A program made the translations under genes and the position numbers. A DNA stretch of 64,000 nucleotides from Agrypnia vestita (taxonomy: Eukaryota; Arthropoda; Insecta; Trichoptera; Phryganeidae), in contig JADDOH010001977.1 of NCBI GenBank assembly GCA_016648135.1, positions 62,001 to 126,000 of the forward strand, written 5' to 3'. Positions 11,301 to 23,729 of this stretch are shown in pieces. The first letter of the stretch is position 1; each line of letters starts with the position of its first letter. The notes under the pieces are model-generated. The model did not search any database. It was not told the DNA's origin and was given only the letters and a program-made list of their open reading frames with translations.

Positions 11301-11863
11301 GGCTGAGTATATCGTGTTCGCTCCTTTTATAGTAATGATTTCACCATACCTATGAAATCCACGCTAGTGCAGTGACTCATCCTATGCGCGATGACCTCAC
11401 CGCCGGCGCTCGCCATTGGCCGGATTCAGTCACCAGGACGGTCGCCTCCGGCTCAACCCGTCGAAAGGTAACGCGTGCCTGTGATTGGTACGTTTCGTTA
11501 AAATAAGAGTAAAGCACTCGCTACACGCGAGACTTGCTGTTCCGTTTCATAAATAATTAAGGCTCGTTCGCACCTACACACAAGGTCGAGTCTATTAGGA
11601 TTGGCAAACAATATTAATTTAACACAGAATTATATCTATGGTATAATAAAGATCTAAGAAATATTACTTGTATAGCTGAATATTCAATATTTTGTTAGCC
11701 TCTTGTAATACATAGAATCTTAAGAAGAAATATATCAGGCTTTTACTTTTAAACAATTCCAAACAGAAGAAATATATTTTTGATTTCCATACTTGACTTT
11801 TTTGAATATTATTATTTTAAGATTTCTAAATTTATTAAATCTATCTCTATGTCGACCATCACA
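8331..11863. repeat. 3.4-kb dispersed repeat, copy 1
   Basis: Near-identical to 17072-20442 over its right 3 kb, with a few scattered substitutions. Its left 540 bp is an array of diverged units of about 140-190 bp, each starting TGTRATGA and followed by an AGATAGTGGG-type motif (8331, 8467, 8662). The ends form a short imperfect inverted pair: TGTAATGACC on the left, and TGTGATGGTC read inward from the right. Copy 1 also carries a 180-bp tandem duplication (about 10725-11040) absent from copy 2. GC-rich blocks lie at 9836-9960 and 10490-10570. Open frames of 70-95 codons occur at the same positions in both copies but show no motif. It could be a non-autonomous transposon, an LTR derivative or a segmental duplication. 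Confidence 0.8.
11302..11331 (-). promoter_or_regulatory. minus-strand core promoter in repeat copy 1
   Basis: Read on the minus strand, TATAAAAG (11324-11331) is followed about 20-30 nt later by ACTCAGCC and TTCAGT initiator-like sequences. Farther upstream are CCAAT boxes in both directions (near 11415 and 11485). The same arrangement is present in copy 2, so the promoter is part of the repeat. Transcription would run leftwards through the GC-rich blocks into the terminal unit array. Confidence 0.5.
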
Positions 11864-12616
11864 GCTTCCCCCTTATTTAGAGAGAGGAATGATCTATCAG
11901 ACCAAGCCTATCTGCTAAATAACCCAATAGGATAGTATATCTCGTGATACTTATCAAGAGTTTCTAAAATTCCTTTTAAAATAAATCGTTGTTCTTTCCT
12001 TTCCCCGCGTACTATATTTCTATTAGGGTAGAATTCCTTTTCAATGGAATCCTTTCTGTGTATTTAAAGCTACTGTAAACCATCTGCCTATCATTCAAAT
12101 GAAAAGTGTACAACTAACATGAATATAAGAATTGCAAGCAAAATTGGACTGTATCTATTTTATTCAATTGATTGGAAAGGTTCGATTCTTCATAATCGAA
12201 TGAATGCCTCAGTAATCTCATCATTGTGTCTGCTAACCACTCAAGCTCCATCCTGTTATCAACACTTAAAAGGAACGCCCTTCCCCCACTTTGTTATCCT
12301 CCTTGCTTCCCTTACAATGGTACACTCCTAGTGTTCACCACCTCGCAACTCTATACTACTTTCTTATTCCCCCTTCCCCCAAACTATACAACCTCTTCTA
12401 TCTGAAACTCGTATAGTCCTATTTTAACCGAGTGAATAGTCAACCGCATATTCCTACTATGATTGCAAACCACGACAAAATTAACTCTTGTACCCCATCT
12501 GAGCTATGAACTCTATTCATATGCGCAATACATGTCCCCCTATGTAGAAACAGCCAATTGTCCTCAATATTCCACGTATACTGTAATGACTGCCATAATT
12601 TATTGTTGGTGTAATA
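11864..12616. other. intergenic, no gene recognised
   Basis: Unique AT-rich sequence between the 3.4-kb repeat and the polypurine tract. Overlapping short frames at 12119-12331 and 12440-12661 were read; neither shows a domain, a signal peptide or credible splice sites. Confidence 0.45.
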
Positions 12617-13780
12617 TGATGAAGAAGAAGAAGAAGAAGCCGCAAAAGTAGTGGATGACAACAGAAGAAGAAGAAAATGAATCCATTGAAAGGCATAAGA
12701 TAAAGAAGAAAAGTCACAACCGAGTGTAGTAATAGATAAAGACGAAGAAGAAGTAGTCGAAAGATATAAAATTAGAAGACGCGAATGTAGCAGTAGGCAA
12801 AGAACAAAAGAAGACGAAGAAAAGACGTAGAAAACAGTCGAAATTTATAAGATATACGGAAGAAGACGACATGAATGTAGTTATAGGAAAAGAAGAAGAA
12901 GAAGAAGATGAAGAGAAGACGAAGAAAAACAGTTGATAAGTATAAGATAAACGGAAGAAGACCAAATGAATGTAGTTATAGGAAAAGTAGGCAAAGAACA
13001 AAAGAAGACGAAGATAAGACGTAGAAAACAGTCGAAAATTATAAGATATACGGAAGAAGACGACATGAATGTAGTTATAGGAAAAGAAGAAGAAGAAGAA
13101 AGAAAAGAGAAGAAAGAAGAAGAAGATGAAGAGAAGACGAAGAAAAACAGTTGATAAGTATAAGATAAACGGAAGAAGACGAAATGAATGTAGTTATAGG
13201 AAAAGAAGAAGAAGAAGAAAGTGGAGAAGCGAATAGGAAAGAAGAAAGAAGAGAATATGAAAAGAAGAAGAAGAAAGAAGAGAGAAGAAAGAAGAAGAAA
13301 AGAAGAAGAAAATAATGTAGTAATAGGAAAAGAAGAAGAAGAAGAAAAGGTAAAGAAGAAGAGAAGACGAAGAAAAGACGTAGAAAAACAGTCGAAAAGT
13401 TTAAGATAAATGGAAGGAGACGAAATGAATGTAGTAATAGAAAAAGAAGAAGAAGAAGAAAGTAGAGAAGCAGTCGAAAGATATACCATAAGACGAAAAA
13501 GTAGTTGCAAAGTATTGTAATAATTGCTATTTATAGAAGAGAAGGTATTTGAAAAGTAAAGCATAAACGGTATGTATTCAAAGAAGAAGAAGACTAGAGT
13601 GAACATAACCAATAAAAAAAAAACCTTCGTACCGAAGAAGAAGAAGACGCTGTTGAAGTCAATATAAATAAAAAGGGGAAAGAAAATATATATATAACCG
13701 TTAGCATATACGAATAAGAAGAAGACGAAGAAGAAGAAGAGGAAGAAAAGAGTAGGAACAACCTCTTCGATAATTGTAGA
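12617..13780. repeat. polypurine (GAA-rich) tandem repeat array
   Basis: About 1.2 kb with marked strand asymmetry: the plus strand is almost all A and G, in GAAGAA runs. It is not a pure microsatellite. A unit of about 90-115 bp recurs, carrying TATAAGATA(A/T)ACGGAAGA and GAATGTAGTTATAGGAAAAG, with clear copies starting near 12845, 12935, 13034, 13150 and 13393. Runs of AGAAGAAGA differ in length between units. Long open frames on both strands here are by-products of the composition. Confidence 0.9.
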
Positions 13781-16010
13781 ACGTAAAAGTATATATAACT
13801 ATTATCCGTCTCAACTAACTTTCCAGCCAACCCTCAAGAGTGATATCTAAAGACGACGCATGTTTGTAGAAGAAGTGGATCCAGATGTCTAGAAAAGTTT
13901 CCCATAGCTATTCCCTACTAACCTGTCTTCCCCCAGACTTTTAAGCGTTTGTCAAATAATCAGGCGCGACTCCTCCGTATAACTGTAATATTATTCCACC
14001 CAAAACTTATTGAAAACCTAAAACAACTTCTACTTATATGTATTCATCCCCATATTTCCCCCCGCTGATGAAAGAATCTCAAGTATATTCAACATTATAA
14101 AATTTTAAAGTTTTCCTTTAACAACGCGAACATGTTTAACGAAGTACACTGTTACAAATCAGAAGAGGTGAACCCTAATATCTGTACTAGCTGTAGTAGT
14201 CATCACCAACACTGATATCCACAGAAGATGTATGTGTGTAACTGAATCAAGAATTCCTAATGTATAATTCGGCTCGCTATACGACTGGAATCTATTCAAG
14301 ATCCAAACGACTAATCTTCCTATCCTAATCTAAAAGTAATGGTCACGACGACGCATGAAGGTGAATGAAGCTAATGATTTCGTTATGCTACTACTATTTA
14401 ATCTACTAAAAATCTATTTTCAATTTTTTTTTTTTTCAAAATGTTCCAGAAGAATTCAAAAGCGCTCCTGAAAAATTTCTTTTTTATTTTATTTTATCAC
14501 TATTCAAATGGATTTCTACATACACCCAATGTATAGTAAAAACAATAAATGCTTAATCAATCATAGCGTTACGACTTCTCAAAACTTGAAGAAACTCACA
14601 TATCGTTAATTCCGGATTTACTTTTGTATTATTTCCAAGAAGATTGCGCCCAAAACCAAAACAACCCCAATATAGATACGTACGAAATTTGAAGTAGTGA
14701 GATGTTTATTTCTACTCTGCCTATAAATAAGCTATATCAACGTATATTGTAATATAATATTTATTAATGAAGATAAAACAATTTCAATTAACGTTGCAAT
14801 GAAGCGAAACAAAGGAATATATATAAAAAAAAACAAGTCCAATTTTTAATTATTCGTTACTAAGAGTATATATATATTGCGCTCTCTATTACCGCTTCCT
14901 ATAGACTAATACTAGCGAAGGCTCAAAACTTTCTCTGATTTCCGCTAGATGGCGGTAGTATGACCATTTTAATTCATGTGCCAGGCCGTCTTGTAAATAA
15001 AAATGGAAGTAATTTTATTCTTGTAATTCAAATCAAAATAATTTTAGATCAAAACAAGAAACTCAAATAATTATTTCGTGCAACAATACGCGTCTGTGTT
15101 TACATTACGAACAAGTCCATCAATCCTGCATATAACAAAGAAATTATAATTAGTTTGAATAACTAGAACCGTATATAACTGTGTATAACAATTAAGAACA
15201 TATTTAGATAATTAAAATAATTAAGGACCATAATAAATCAATGAAGGAAATTATTATTTTTTTTCAATTAATTCAGCAACATTGTAGATTGACATTTTAT
15301 TTTTTTAAGGACTATTTGTAATATAACACCTTGACGATAAAAAGGTATCTCCGAAACATGCACGTGAAAGTTATCAAATAATATAAGTAGATTTGTGAGA
15401 ATACTATAATCAATTAATTTTTTGTGTAATTATTATCTGTAAAAATTTAGCTGAATTTAAAGATCTTTTTTTTTTCAAATATAGAACCCTTTTTAATATC
15501 CATAAGACAAATATATAACAAGTGTGGATTTATTTAATTTACATTAACCTTAATTTAATTAAGATTAATTTATATTAATTTTTAATTATGAAACCAGACG
15601 CATAATTATTAAAATATTTTTCGCATTTGTATCATAATTGTACATAACCGAAAGAGAAAAGTAAATATTATAAAACATCGGATTTATAATTTTTTTTATA
15701 AAATAAAATATATATCAAATGTTCACATGGCAAAATCCGTTTAATATAATTCTTGTGTACCCCGTATACTAAAAGTTTTCGGTTTTATATCTTCTTTTCT
15801 TTTAGATTCATATATTCTCGTGTTTATATTTTCTACTAAATTGTTATCCGGTTTTTTTATATTTATTTTTACTTTTATATTTTTCTGCTATTATTATTAA
15901 TTACTATTGCATAACTCGTAAGCGAAAATATTTGCCACTGAACAGATTTTATCTAGCGTTGGTTAATTATTAGTTTATATTAATATAAGAAATTAAATTA
16001 AAACCGAATT
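13781..16010. other. intergenic, no gene recognised
   Basis: AT-rich sequence with short low-complexity runs. No exon, RNA gene or clear transposon end was recognised apart from the CTCF-like site at 14942. Confidence 0.5.
14942..14955 (+). promoter_or_regulatory. candidate CTCF-type insulator motif
   Basis: CCGCTAGATGGCGG matches the CTCF core consensus CCASYAGRKGGCRS at 13 of 14 positions. Insect CTCF binds a similar core. A single motif in 64 kb may be chance, and occupancy cannot be seen from sequence. Confidence 0.3.
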
Positions 16011-16364
16011 TTAAGCTATCATAAACCCTCCGTGGCGCGCGCTGAAATCTGTCGCGGTGATCTGCCCGTAATACAGGTGTATATTTTTGCATTTCGGGCG
16101 CCGTGCGAATCCGTTCGGCGTAGCTAACTGTCTTTTCGTACTAGCCCGAGCGCGAAGGTCGAACTTGTTAAACCTTAAACCCTCAAACGTCTCGGGTCTA
16201 TTCACGAACTCACGCGGTCGGGCGAAACATGACCCGGAGGGTACTGTATGGAGAGCCGTGTCGTCGCGCGTTCTCCCATTACACAGCGCTCGCAAATCCC
16301 GATGGCCCAGTCCATGACAGTGGTATATTTGCGAAAAACAAATGCAATAATTAAAACCTTTCAA
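16011..16364 (-). other. GC-rich island with a 117-codon open frame
   Basis: A sharply GC-rich block (about 16019-16325) in AT-rich surroundings. On the minus strand it is open from an ATG at 16364 to a stop at 16011, with many Arg, Ala and Thr; the plus strand is also open for 76 codons. No domain was recognised. The phrase CHGLGHRDLR at the start of the minus frame recurs as CHGLGRRDLR in the adjacent tandem unit, so the repeat includes part of this frame. It could be a real exon, a captured fragment of another GC-rich locus or a decayed transposon. Confidence 0.35.
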
Positions 16365-16665
16365 ATGTGATTCGTTTGAATCTCAACTACATATTTGTTA
16401 TACTGCGATTCGCAAATCCCGACGGCCTAGGCCGTGACAGTGGCATACTTGCGAGAAAACAAATGCAATAATTAAAACCTTTCAAACGTGAATCGTTTGA
16501 ATCTTAACTACATATTTGTTATACTGCGATCCGCAAATCCCGATGGTCTTTTTTAGATTGTGACGGTGGCATACTTGTGAGATCGCATTCAAATATATTC
16601 TCTTCATACAATTATTAAAAATATTTTTCAAATGTGAATCGTTTGAATTCAAACCACATAAAATG
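16291..16665. repeat. three tandem units of about 120 bp
   Basis: Units start with CGCAAATCCCGAYGG at 16291, 16411 and 16532. The first two share AACAAATGCAATAATTAAAA and the CATATTTGTTATACTGCGAT end; the third is diverged and contains an insertion. The second holds the palindrome CGGCCTAGGCCG. The first unit merges into the GC-rich island on its left. Confidence 0.85.
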
Positions 16666-17071
16666 AATGAGATATGAAATAAATCACATATTCTATAAAA
16701 TGGAGCAATACTTTTACAAAGAAACAGGCATTCCAAAATCGAACTAATATATCACAAGGACCAAAATTACTACAATAATTTTCGTTCACAAAATATTAAA
16801 TAATAAAAATGCCAACTGTCTATATGACAAACAACCTAAAGAAATTTCTAATACCTAGTATCACGTTTGTCTACAAATCTCAGTACGTGGTTCACATAAA
16901 TGCTCAATCTTTTTTCTTTGATGTCACGGACCGTGGTCCGCGATTGTTTAAATAAAACCGCTTTTATAATCAAATATTTTCTTTCATTTATAATATTAAC
17001 TAAACCAAAATGATTTTATTACTATGCAAATGAGTCCAACGAATACGCTCCTGTCTGGTCACCGGCACCAC

Positions 17072-20000
17072 TGTAATGACCCTGGTAGATAGTGGGTCCT
17101 CGTCAAATCGAGCAGACTGTATTTAATGTCGAAATGATGTTAAATTAATATTATAAAGCATTTTATTGTATTTCAATATAAATCGTTCTCCTGGTCACGG
17201 TAAGCACTGTGATGATCCAGATAGATAGAGGGTCTTCCTAAAGTATTAACGATGAATTTTGTATTAATAATTTATTTAAAATGTCGATGCTTACTCGTCG
17301 CGAGTTGATATTTAGTTTTAGCTATTATATTCAATTAATTTGCCAACTCCTGGCCGCGGCTAACAATGTGATGAATCCTAGTAGATAGTGGGCATCCTAT
17401 GGGGTGACCCGTCAAAAATACGCCGTGGAAAATAATTTTAAATAATAGAAATTTCATTGCAATGAATAAAGTCATTTGCCGTATGATGTTAGTGAAAATA
17501 GTTGTATGGCTCGGGTGGCAACGGCTGAGGTCGACAAGATACGCTGTAGCTATAAAAGGATCGCGGAATAAAATATTATACCTTCTTGAAATATTATAAA
17601 TAATGTATTCTATACAATATTAATGCTCTGCCAGTGCTAACTATACATTTACTGAAAATAATTATTAACTGAAAATTGCGCTTTTGAATGCAATATTAAC
17701 TAAAATATTTCTAACATCTTGGGTTCGCATACTATATTGAAAATACCTAATGCCCTTTGCATTTACTAAGTATATTACCTAAATAGCCACAGCTATACCA
17801 TCCTGTCCGTCAGGGACTAAACATAAAACATAGTTATATTTCTAAAAGTGCTACCTCTTACGCGACAAAAATACCTATTGCAGTCGGGCTATGAATATGA
17901 ACTATTTCCGCCTCATAATGGCGCCTGGAACCAATACTAAAAACCTCACTAGAAATAATAAATGCGACTAAATCTCGATAAATACAATATATACTATTCG
18001 TAATACGTCGTTGAATTGGCACATGATTCGTCTAATGGATGAAGGACCCCGTTGTGTATCGTAATAACTTCAAATTCTTTTATAGGAGCAGTGTGGAAAC
18101 AATTGCATAATATTACGTAATAAAAACATCTAACGAACCTAATAATCTATACATTTATGTTACAATAAAATACGTTCACCAGAAGAATTCGTGTATTAGA
18201 AATAAAACATTTTCGATTTGAGACAAACCAGTAAAATCGTTCGAACGGCGCAAAGGGAAAAATTCACACATATTAAATAACACTGAAATTAATAATTATA
18301 AACACTTTGTATTAGCAAATTCTTACCTTGAATGGTTTCGTTCTAGACGTGCATGAACCTGTTCATATTAATTCCATGGGAAAATAATACATATATTTTC
18401 TATCTACGAAATAAGACATTTTTGAAGCGAAACTTCTTTATAAATAAGTAGATAAGGTCTCGGGGATGGTTTGTTCGAAAGGATTCTACAACAGCCCGTG
18501 AGTTTATATGAAATAATAGTTTCTTTGAATGCTAAATTTTGGTTTTTTAAACCCTCAGCATCTCTGCTGAGAGGGGTAGAGGCTCCGCGCCCGCCTAAAC
18601 CCGGTGGCCGACTTCCTAAGTGACTAAACGGCCCCCCTTGTTCCTCCGGAACTTACTGCATCCCGAGACTCTATCTCTTCTTTACGAGATGTGATCCTGT
18701 GACGCCTCTCTTTTAGGCTTATGATTGAGATGTACGTACTCTTTTGGTACGAGTTTCTGATGATGTGTGTTGTCTTGAGGCGCCTTTCTTTTAGGCCGGT
18801 GTTTGAAGAATCATGTACTCTTTTGGTACAAATTGATGACGACATTAGCCTCCTTTGCGGGCATAGTCAGCGATGTTACAAATTATTGTGCAATCTCATT
18901 ATGCCTTTTCAGAGCGGCGTCCCACGATTCTGCATCTTGCAACATTTACTTTGGACAAATGTTAGAGTGTTAGTAACATATTTATAATATCCCAGCTATT
19001 CCATATGAGTGAATGATTTTTATATTTATTCTGGCCCTGTCTTTCTTACAGAGGACGAAATAGAAGTTAACGTTTTCTATCAAGGTTTTACAGCATTCAA
19101 GCATGGAAATCCTTCCAAAGACAAAGGGAACCTTTTTGTTGGTTTAAGTAGTTTGCGCCAGATGAGGTTAGGTGGTCGGTTTATTGACGACCCCGAGCAA
19201 CAAGGAGGACCCCGCCTTTAAGGGGCCCTGCAGGGGCTTGTGCGGGTTCCACGCCCAAGTGCCGGCAATCATCCACCCCTCAGCCAGCTAGGCTAACACA
19301 AACCAGATATCCCCAATCTTTAGTTAGACTTCCCCATTCTGTCCTTTACTCGTCATTCTGAAGCTACTTGTTAAGCTAGATGTACCGAGGTACTCAAATC
19401 ATAAAGAGTTAACTGAAGACCGGATTGCGCAATACTTATGCAATACAGTAATTATTATAATGCTACTAAGTAATTCATATAGAAATCCGTGTATTCAAAT
19501 TTTAGCATAAACGGTATGAAATTCGCTTTGCATAAAAATACACCCGTTTGGAACGGAATTCTTGTACGATTTGAACCAATATCACACAAGCAATCGTGAT
19601 ATTTAATTACACATAATTATTCCGAACTCAAATATTCCCAAAATAAATACATTTCGATAGTGAAAATAATTAACCGTAATAGATAATATGAATATGATCC
19701 TTATCTGTTACTCTTTGTGGCGGAATCCTCCTTCTGGTGCTGCGGGATGGTGGAATCTCTATACTTCGCCGGTGCAAGACCCGCTTCCTCTCAAGCTGGC
19801 AGCTCCTTTGCTCGCAACTGATGATCTGGAACTCGGGGCTCCGTCGGTAGTCTGTTGGGCAGCGCTCCCGCTCGCAAGTCTGGTCTCGAACTGAAGGGGC
19901 TGAGTACATCGCGTTCGCTCCTTTTATAGTAACGATTTCACCATACCTCTGAAATCCACGCTAGTGCAGTGACTCATCCTATGCCCGATGACCTCACCGC

Positions 20001-20442
20001 CGGCGCTCGCCATTGGCCGGATTCAGCCATCAGGACGGTCGCCTCCGGCTCAACCCGTCGAAGGCAAAGCGCGCCTGTGATTGGTCCGTTTCGTTAAAAT
20101 AATAGTTAAGCACCCGCTACACGCGAGACTTACTGTTCTGATTCATAAATAATAAAGGCTCGTTCGCACCTACTCACAAGGTCGAGTCTATTAGGATTGG
20201 CAAACGATATTAATTTAACACAGAATTATATCTAAGAAATATTACTTGTATAGCTGCATATTCAATATTTTGTTAGCCTCTTGTAATACATAGAATCTTA
20301 AGAAGAAATATATCAGGCTTTTACTTTTAAACGATTCCAAACAGAAGAAATATATTTTTGATGTCCATACTTGACTTTTTTGAATATTATTATTTTAAGA
20401 TTTTCTAAATTTATTAAATCTATCTCCATGTCGACCATCACA
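17072..20442. repeat. 3.4-kb dispersed repeat, copy 2
   Basis: Same orientation as copy 1 and nearly identical from about 17601 to the right end (TCGACCATCACA). The left part has three terminal units starting at 17072, 17208 and 17367; a fourth diverged unit may lie before 17072, because the unit-end phrase CTGGTCACCGGCACCAC precedes it. It lacks the 180-bp duplication of copy 1. Read on the minus strand, several units in both copies contain related short peptides, for example PSIYLDHHSAYRDQENDLY here and PTIYLSHHSAYRDQENDLY in copy 1. No target-site duplication could be recognised. Confidence 0.8.
19900..19928 (-). promoter_or_regulatory. minus-strand core promoter in repeat copy 2
   Basis: TATAAAAG (minus, 19921-19928) with the same downstream TACTCAGCC and TTCAGT elements as copy 1 and CCAAT boxes upstream. 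The sequence just downstream has diverged between the copies while the core promoter has been kept. Confidence 0.5.
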
Positions 20443-23400
20443 CCCGGAACCCTCGGTATGAGAAGTCCTGCTGAGAAAGTTGAGAGATGCCCACTGGGCT
20501 ACAAGGGTCACTATATACAAAGTCGAAACTATTTCGAAATTCATGGTGGGATGCCGGCATTCATTAATCAACATTGCCTTACTTTTCTGTGCAGAAATTT
20601 CATGTAGATTAATAATAATTAATAAGATATATTAAATTACAAATAATTCGGTATATTTAGCTGCTAATTAGTTATTGACCATATACCAATGTGTGATGAA
20701 TCAACCCTAAAGCTTTGCACTGACGTAGAACCCGATATTTTATATTACTGAAAAATGTGTGTTGTATTAATATAACTTTTATTTGTTATTCAAAGTTGAA
20801 AAATTAATCACCTGGTCCCGTACGAAATAGTATCCAATTTGGTGGAGATAATAAAGTGTGTAATGCTTAATGATGTGCCATTGGTATAATCTAGGAAAAA
20901 TTGTATTGGTGAGGCAAAAAATAGCTTTTGCATGAAACCTTTTTAATTCTTCTACCCGATTTTTAACATTTTGTTACGGTTCATTTAGTATTTAAATTAG
21001 TTGGTGTAAGAGTTACTTTGTAAGACGGTATAAATTGTGTGTTAGTTAGTTTATAAAACGTGTTCGACTATAATGGATGTTACTGCAGACAAACAGCTAG
21101 CAAAATGTTTTATGCGTCTAGCTTTTTATATTAGTTTGTAATTATAAATTGTTGAATATAAAAAAAACCTTCGAATGACTTTACCTTTTCTTAGAGTCAC
21201 CAGTGAGAATGTATGCGAGTTGACTTGACATCGACTGAAAGATACTTATTTCTTTACATCCGCTTCCTCCTACTTCACATTGTGAATAATAATTGATTAT
21301 ACGACGAATTTCGTTCTTAAAATCCTGGTTTGAGTGTCGCCGTTCAACGTCCTCTGTCTTCTAACATAACACCCGTCCTTGGGGAAAAAGTACCCACTTT
21401 GACAGGGCATAGTTCTTATATGGGATTACATCAAACGTACATGTCTACTCTACAAAACCATCGTCATAAAATAATATTTAAATAATCGATGCCCAAGATC
21501 AATATTTGTTTATGTTTTAATTGCATTATTCAATCGGTTAATGACATGTTTTTGTTTACCATTTTATAAAGGAGAATATTCCCATTTCTCAGTACACTCG
21601 AAGGTCTCTTAAAGTTGGTTCTACTTGACACACGGAAGTATGTAATTAGATCGAAAACTAAAAATACAATATTAATATAACTATGTAACCATCACGTCAT
21701 TTTACGCGAGATAGGTGGGGGTGATTGGACACATTCCTGTCCTGGTATATTTCTTTTGCTCTATTTTTTCTTATAATCCCTTCCCCTTTTTTATTAAATA
21801 GATCTGTTCTTTCTTCCTCATTCCTGATTCCTCTTTTTCCTTTCATTTTTTGACTCTCATGGTTTGTTCTTAGCTTGAATTTTTCATTTTTTTTTTGTAT
21901 GTTGTTAAGTTATTGTTGCTATATTAATTCCGTGGAAACTTATAAAATGGTCTTGTACTATTTAATATTGATGTTTAAGTGGATTTTTATTTGTACTGTT
22001 AATTTTTCGTAAATAAATAAGCACCTTAGTATGAATGCGTACGATCAATAAATTAATATTTTACGTCCTTAAAAATTTACACAATTAAGATAAATAAATT
22101 TAATGATTCAGTTAATATAATTGCTTAGAACTTGAACTACTCTATGTCGACTGAAACCATCACTTATATAAAATAAATAAAATAAAAAAGCTAGAAATAT
22201 TTAATAGTAATAATTTACTAACAAGTTTGCTTTTGGCGAGACAAAAGACAAGGTCATTGAACACAATACAAGAAAGCCTCAAAACAACCACACGAACAAT
22301 GAGTCAATCGCTACTCATGGTTCAAAAATTTTATATTGGTAGGTGGTATTACCAATATATTTTTCTATATTGTAATTAAATAATAAAACTCTAACTGGAC
22401 GAAATTAAAAACTCCATGGTGCATAGAATAAAATGTCGGAATAAACTAAAGTTTAAATATTACAATGCTTTATATTCTACAAGATAATTAATGCAGTAGT
22501 CAAGAATAACACGTTAAATTTTAATTTTAATACGTAAACGTTTTCGAAGATGTGAATCTCAACAAGAGATTATTATAACACCCGTGGGCTATGTCCGCAA
22601 TGAGGCTAAATTTATCTCTGAATTAATTGGTTTTGATACTTGAACAAATTTACCTCTTAAAATATCTTTACTATTAAATTTACCTGTAAATGAAATTGTG
22701 ATTATTTATTTAATAGAAGTAAATGAGTGTATGCAATAATATAAAATATAAAGGCAGAAAATTTTTACTTGAGAATTTTTTTAATTTGCGTTTATACCTT
22801 TTTTGTTTCCAGATCCGACAGATTACTGTAAATATTTACGATTATGAGTATTATTTCATACTTCATGCATAGTTTTTTTATTAAGTGAAATTCAAAATTT
22901 ACATTTTGAAATATATATATTATGTACCTTATGTGTATATATTATCTACCTTACATAATATGTACGTACAAGTACCTACATATTATGTATATTTATTGTC
23001 TCAAGTAAAAAATAAACTAATACTTAGGAAAACGGTTGTTTAAGTACTGAAATGAAATTATTCGCAGAATGAATGGAAATATTTGCGAAAAATAATGGGT
23101 GAACAACCGAACAATTCGCTACTAGTTTTTTTACTAAACGGATCATCATTTACATTTATTTCTCCAAAATTAATTATTTTTCTTGATATTACGCCTTCTA
23201 GCTACTTTCACAATTTTTCAAAATATTCCTGTAACCTATTTCTTCACTCACTCTTTATGTGTTTTTTAATGTGATTGTAATTGTATAAACACATTAGGCT
23301 ATGATTATAAATTCAAAAAAAAATTTTTTTTCATATCTCAGCTGGGAAAATTTTGAATGTTGACTCAAAACTGTATGACATGTTTTATATTTTACAGACG

Positions 23401-23688
23401 AATTTTGATAAAATAGAAATTTGTATTATACACAATTTTACAAAATTTATTTCATTCACAGTTTTCAAAAATAATTCTTAGCAAATTTGGAACAACCAAT
23501 TAACATTGAAGTTACAATTAACATAGAGTTAATTTTTTACCTCAAAAGAAAATAAATATTTTGATGTTTACCAGCAAATCGTTGGCTTGATAACACAAAA
23601 TTTTATCTATAAAAAAGTTTTTGAGCTACTTATAAGATTAATTCCAAATAAACGATTCTATTCGTAGCACAAATATTTTTTTCCTGAC

Positions 23689-23691
<3 letters not shown>

Positions 23692-23723
<32 letters not shown>
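23692..23723. repeat. (AT)n microsatellite
   Basis: About 16 uninterrupted AT repeats, continuing as imperfect TATATAATA to about 23740. Confidence 0.95.

Positions 23724-23729
<6 letters not shown>

Noticed and set aside
12881..13612. Minus-strand open frame of 243 codons rich in Ser and Phe
   Set aside because: Lies wholly within the GAA/CTT tandem array; length is explained by lack of stop codons in polypyrimidine sequence.
16130..16200. Resemblance of CTAGTACGAAAAGAC (minus) to the sarcin-ricin loop of large-subunit rRNA
   Set aside because: Only about ten bases agree and the surrounding sequence does not follow 28S rRNA, so an rRNA fragment could not be supported.
16291..16665. CRISPR-like spaced repeats
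   Set aside because: Units are contiguous 120-bp tandem copies in a eukaryotic genome, without short repeats separated by unique spacers.
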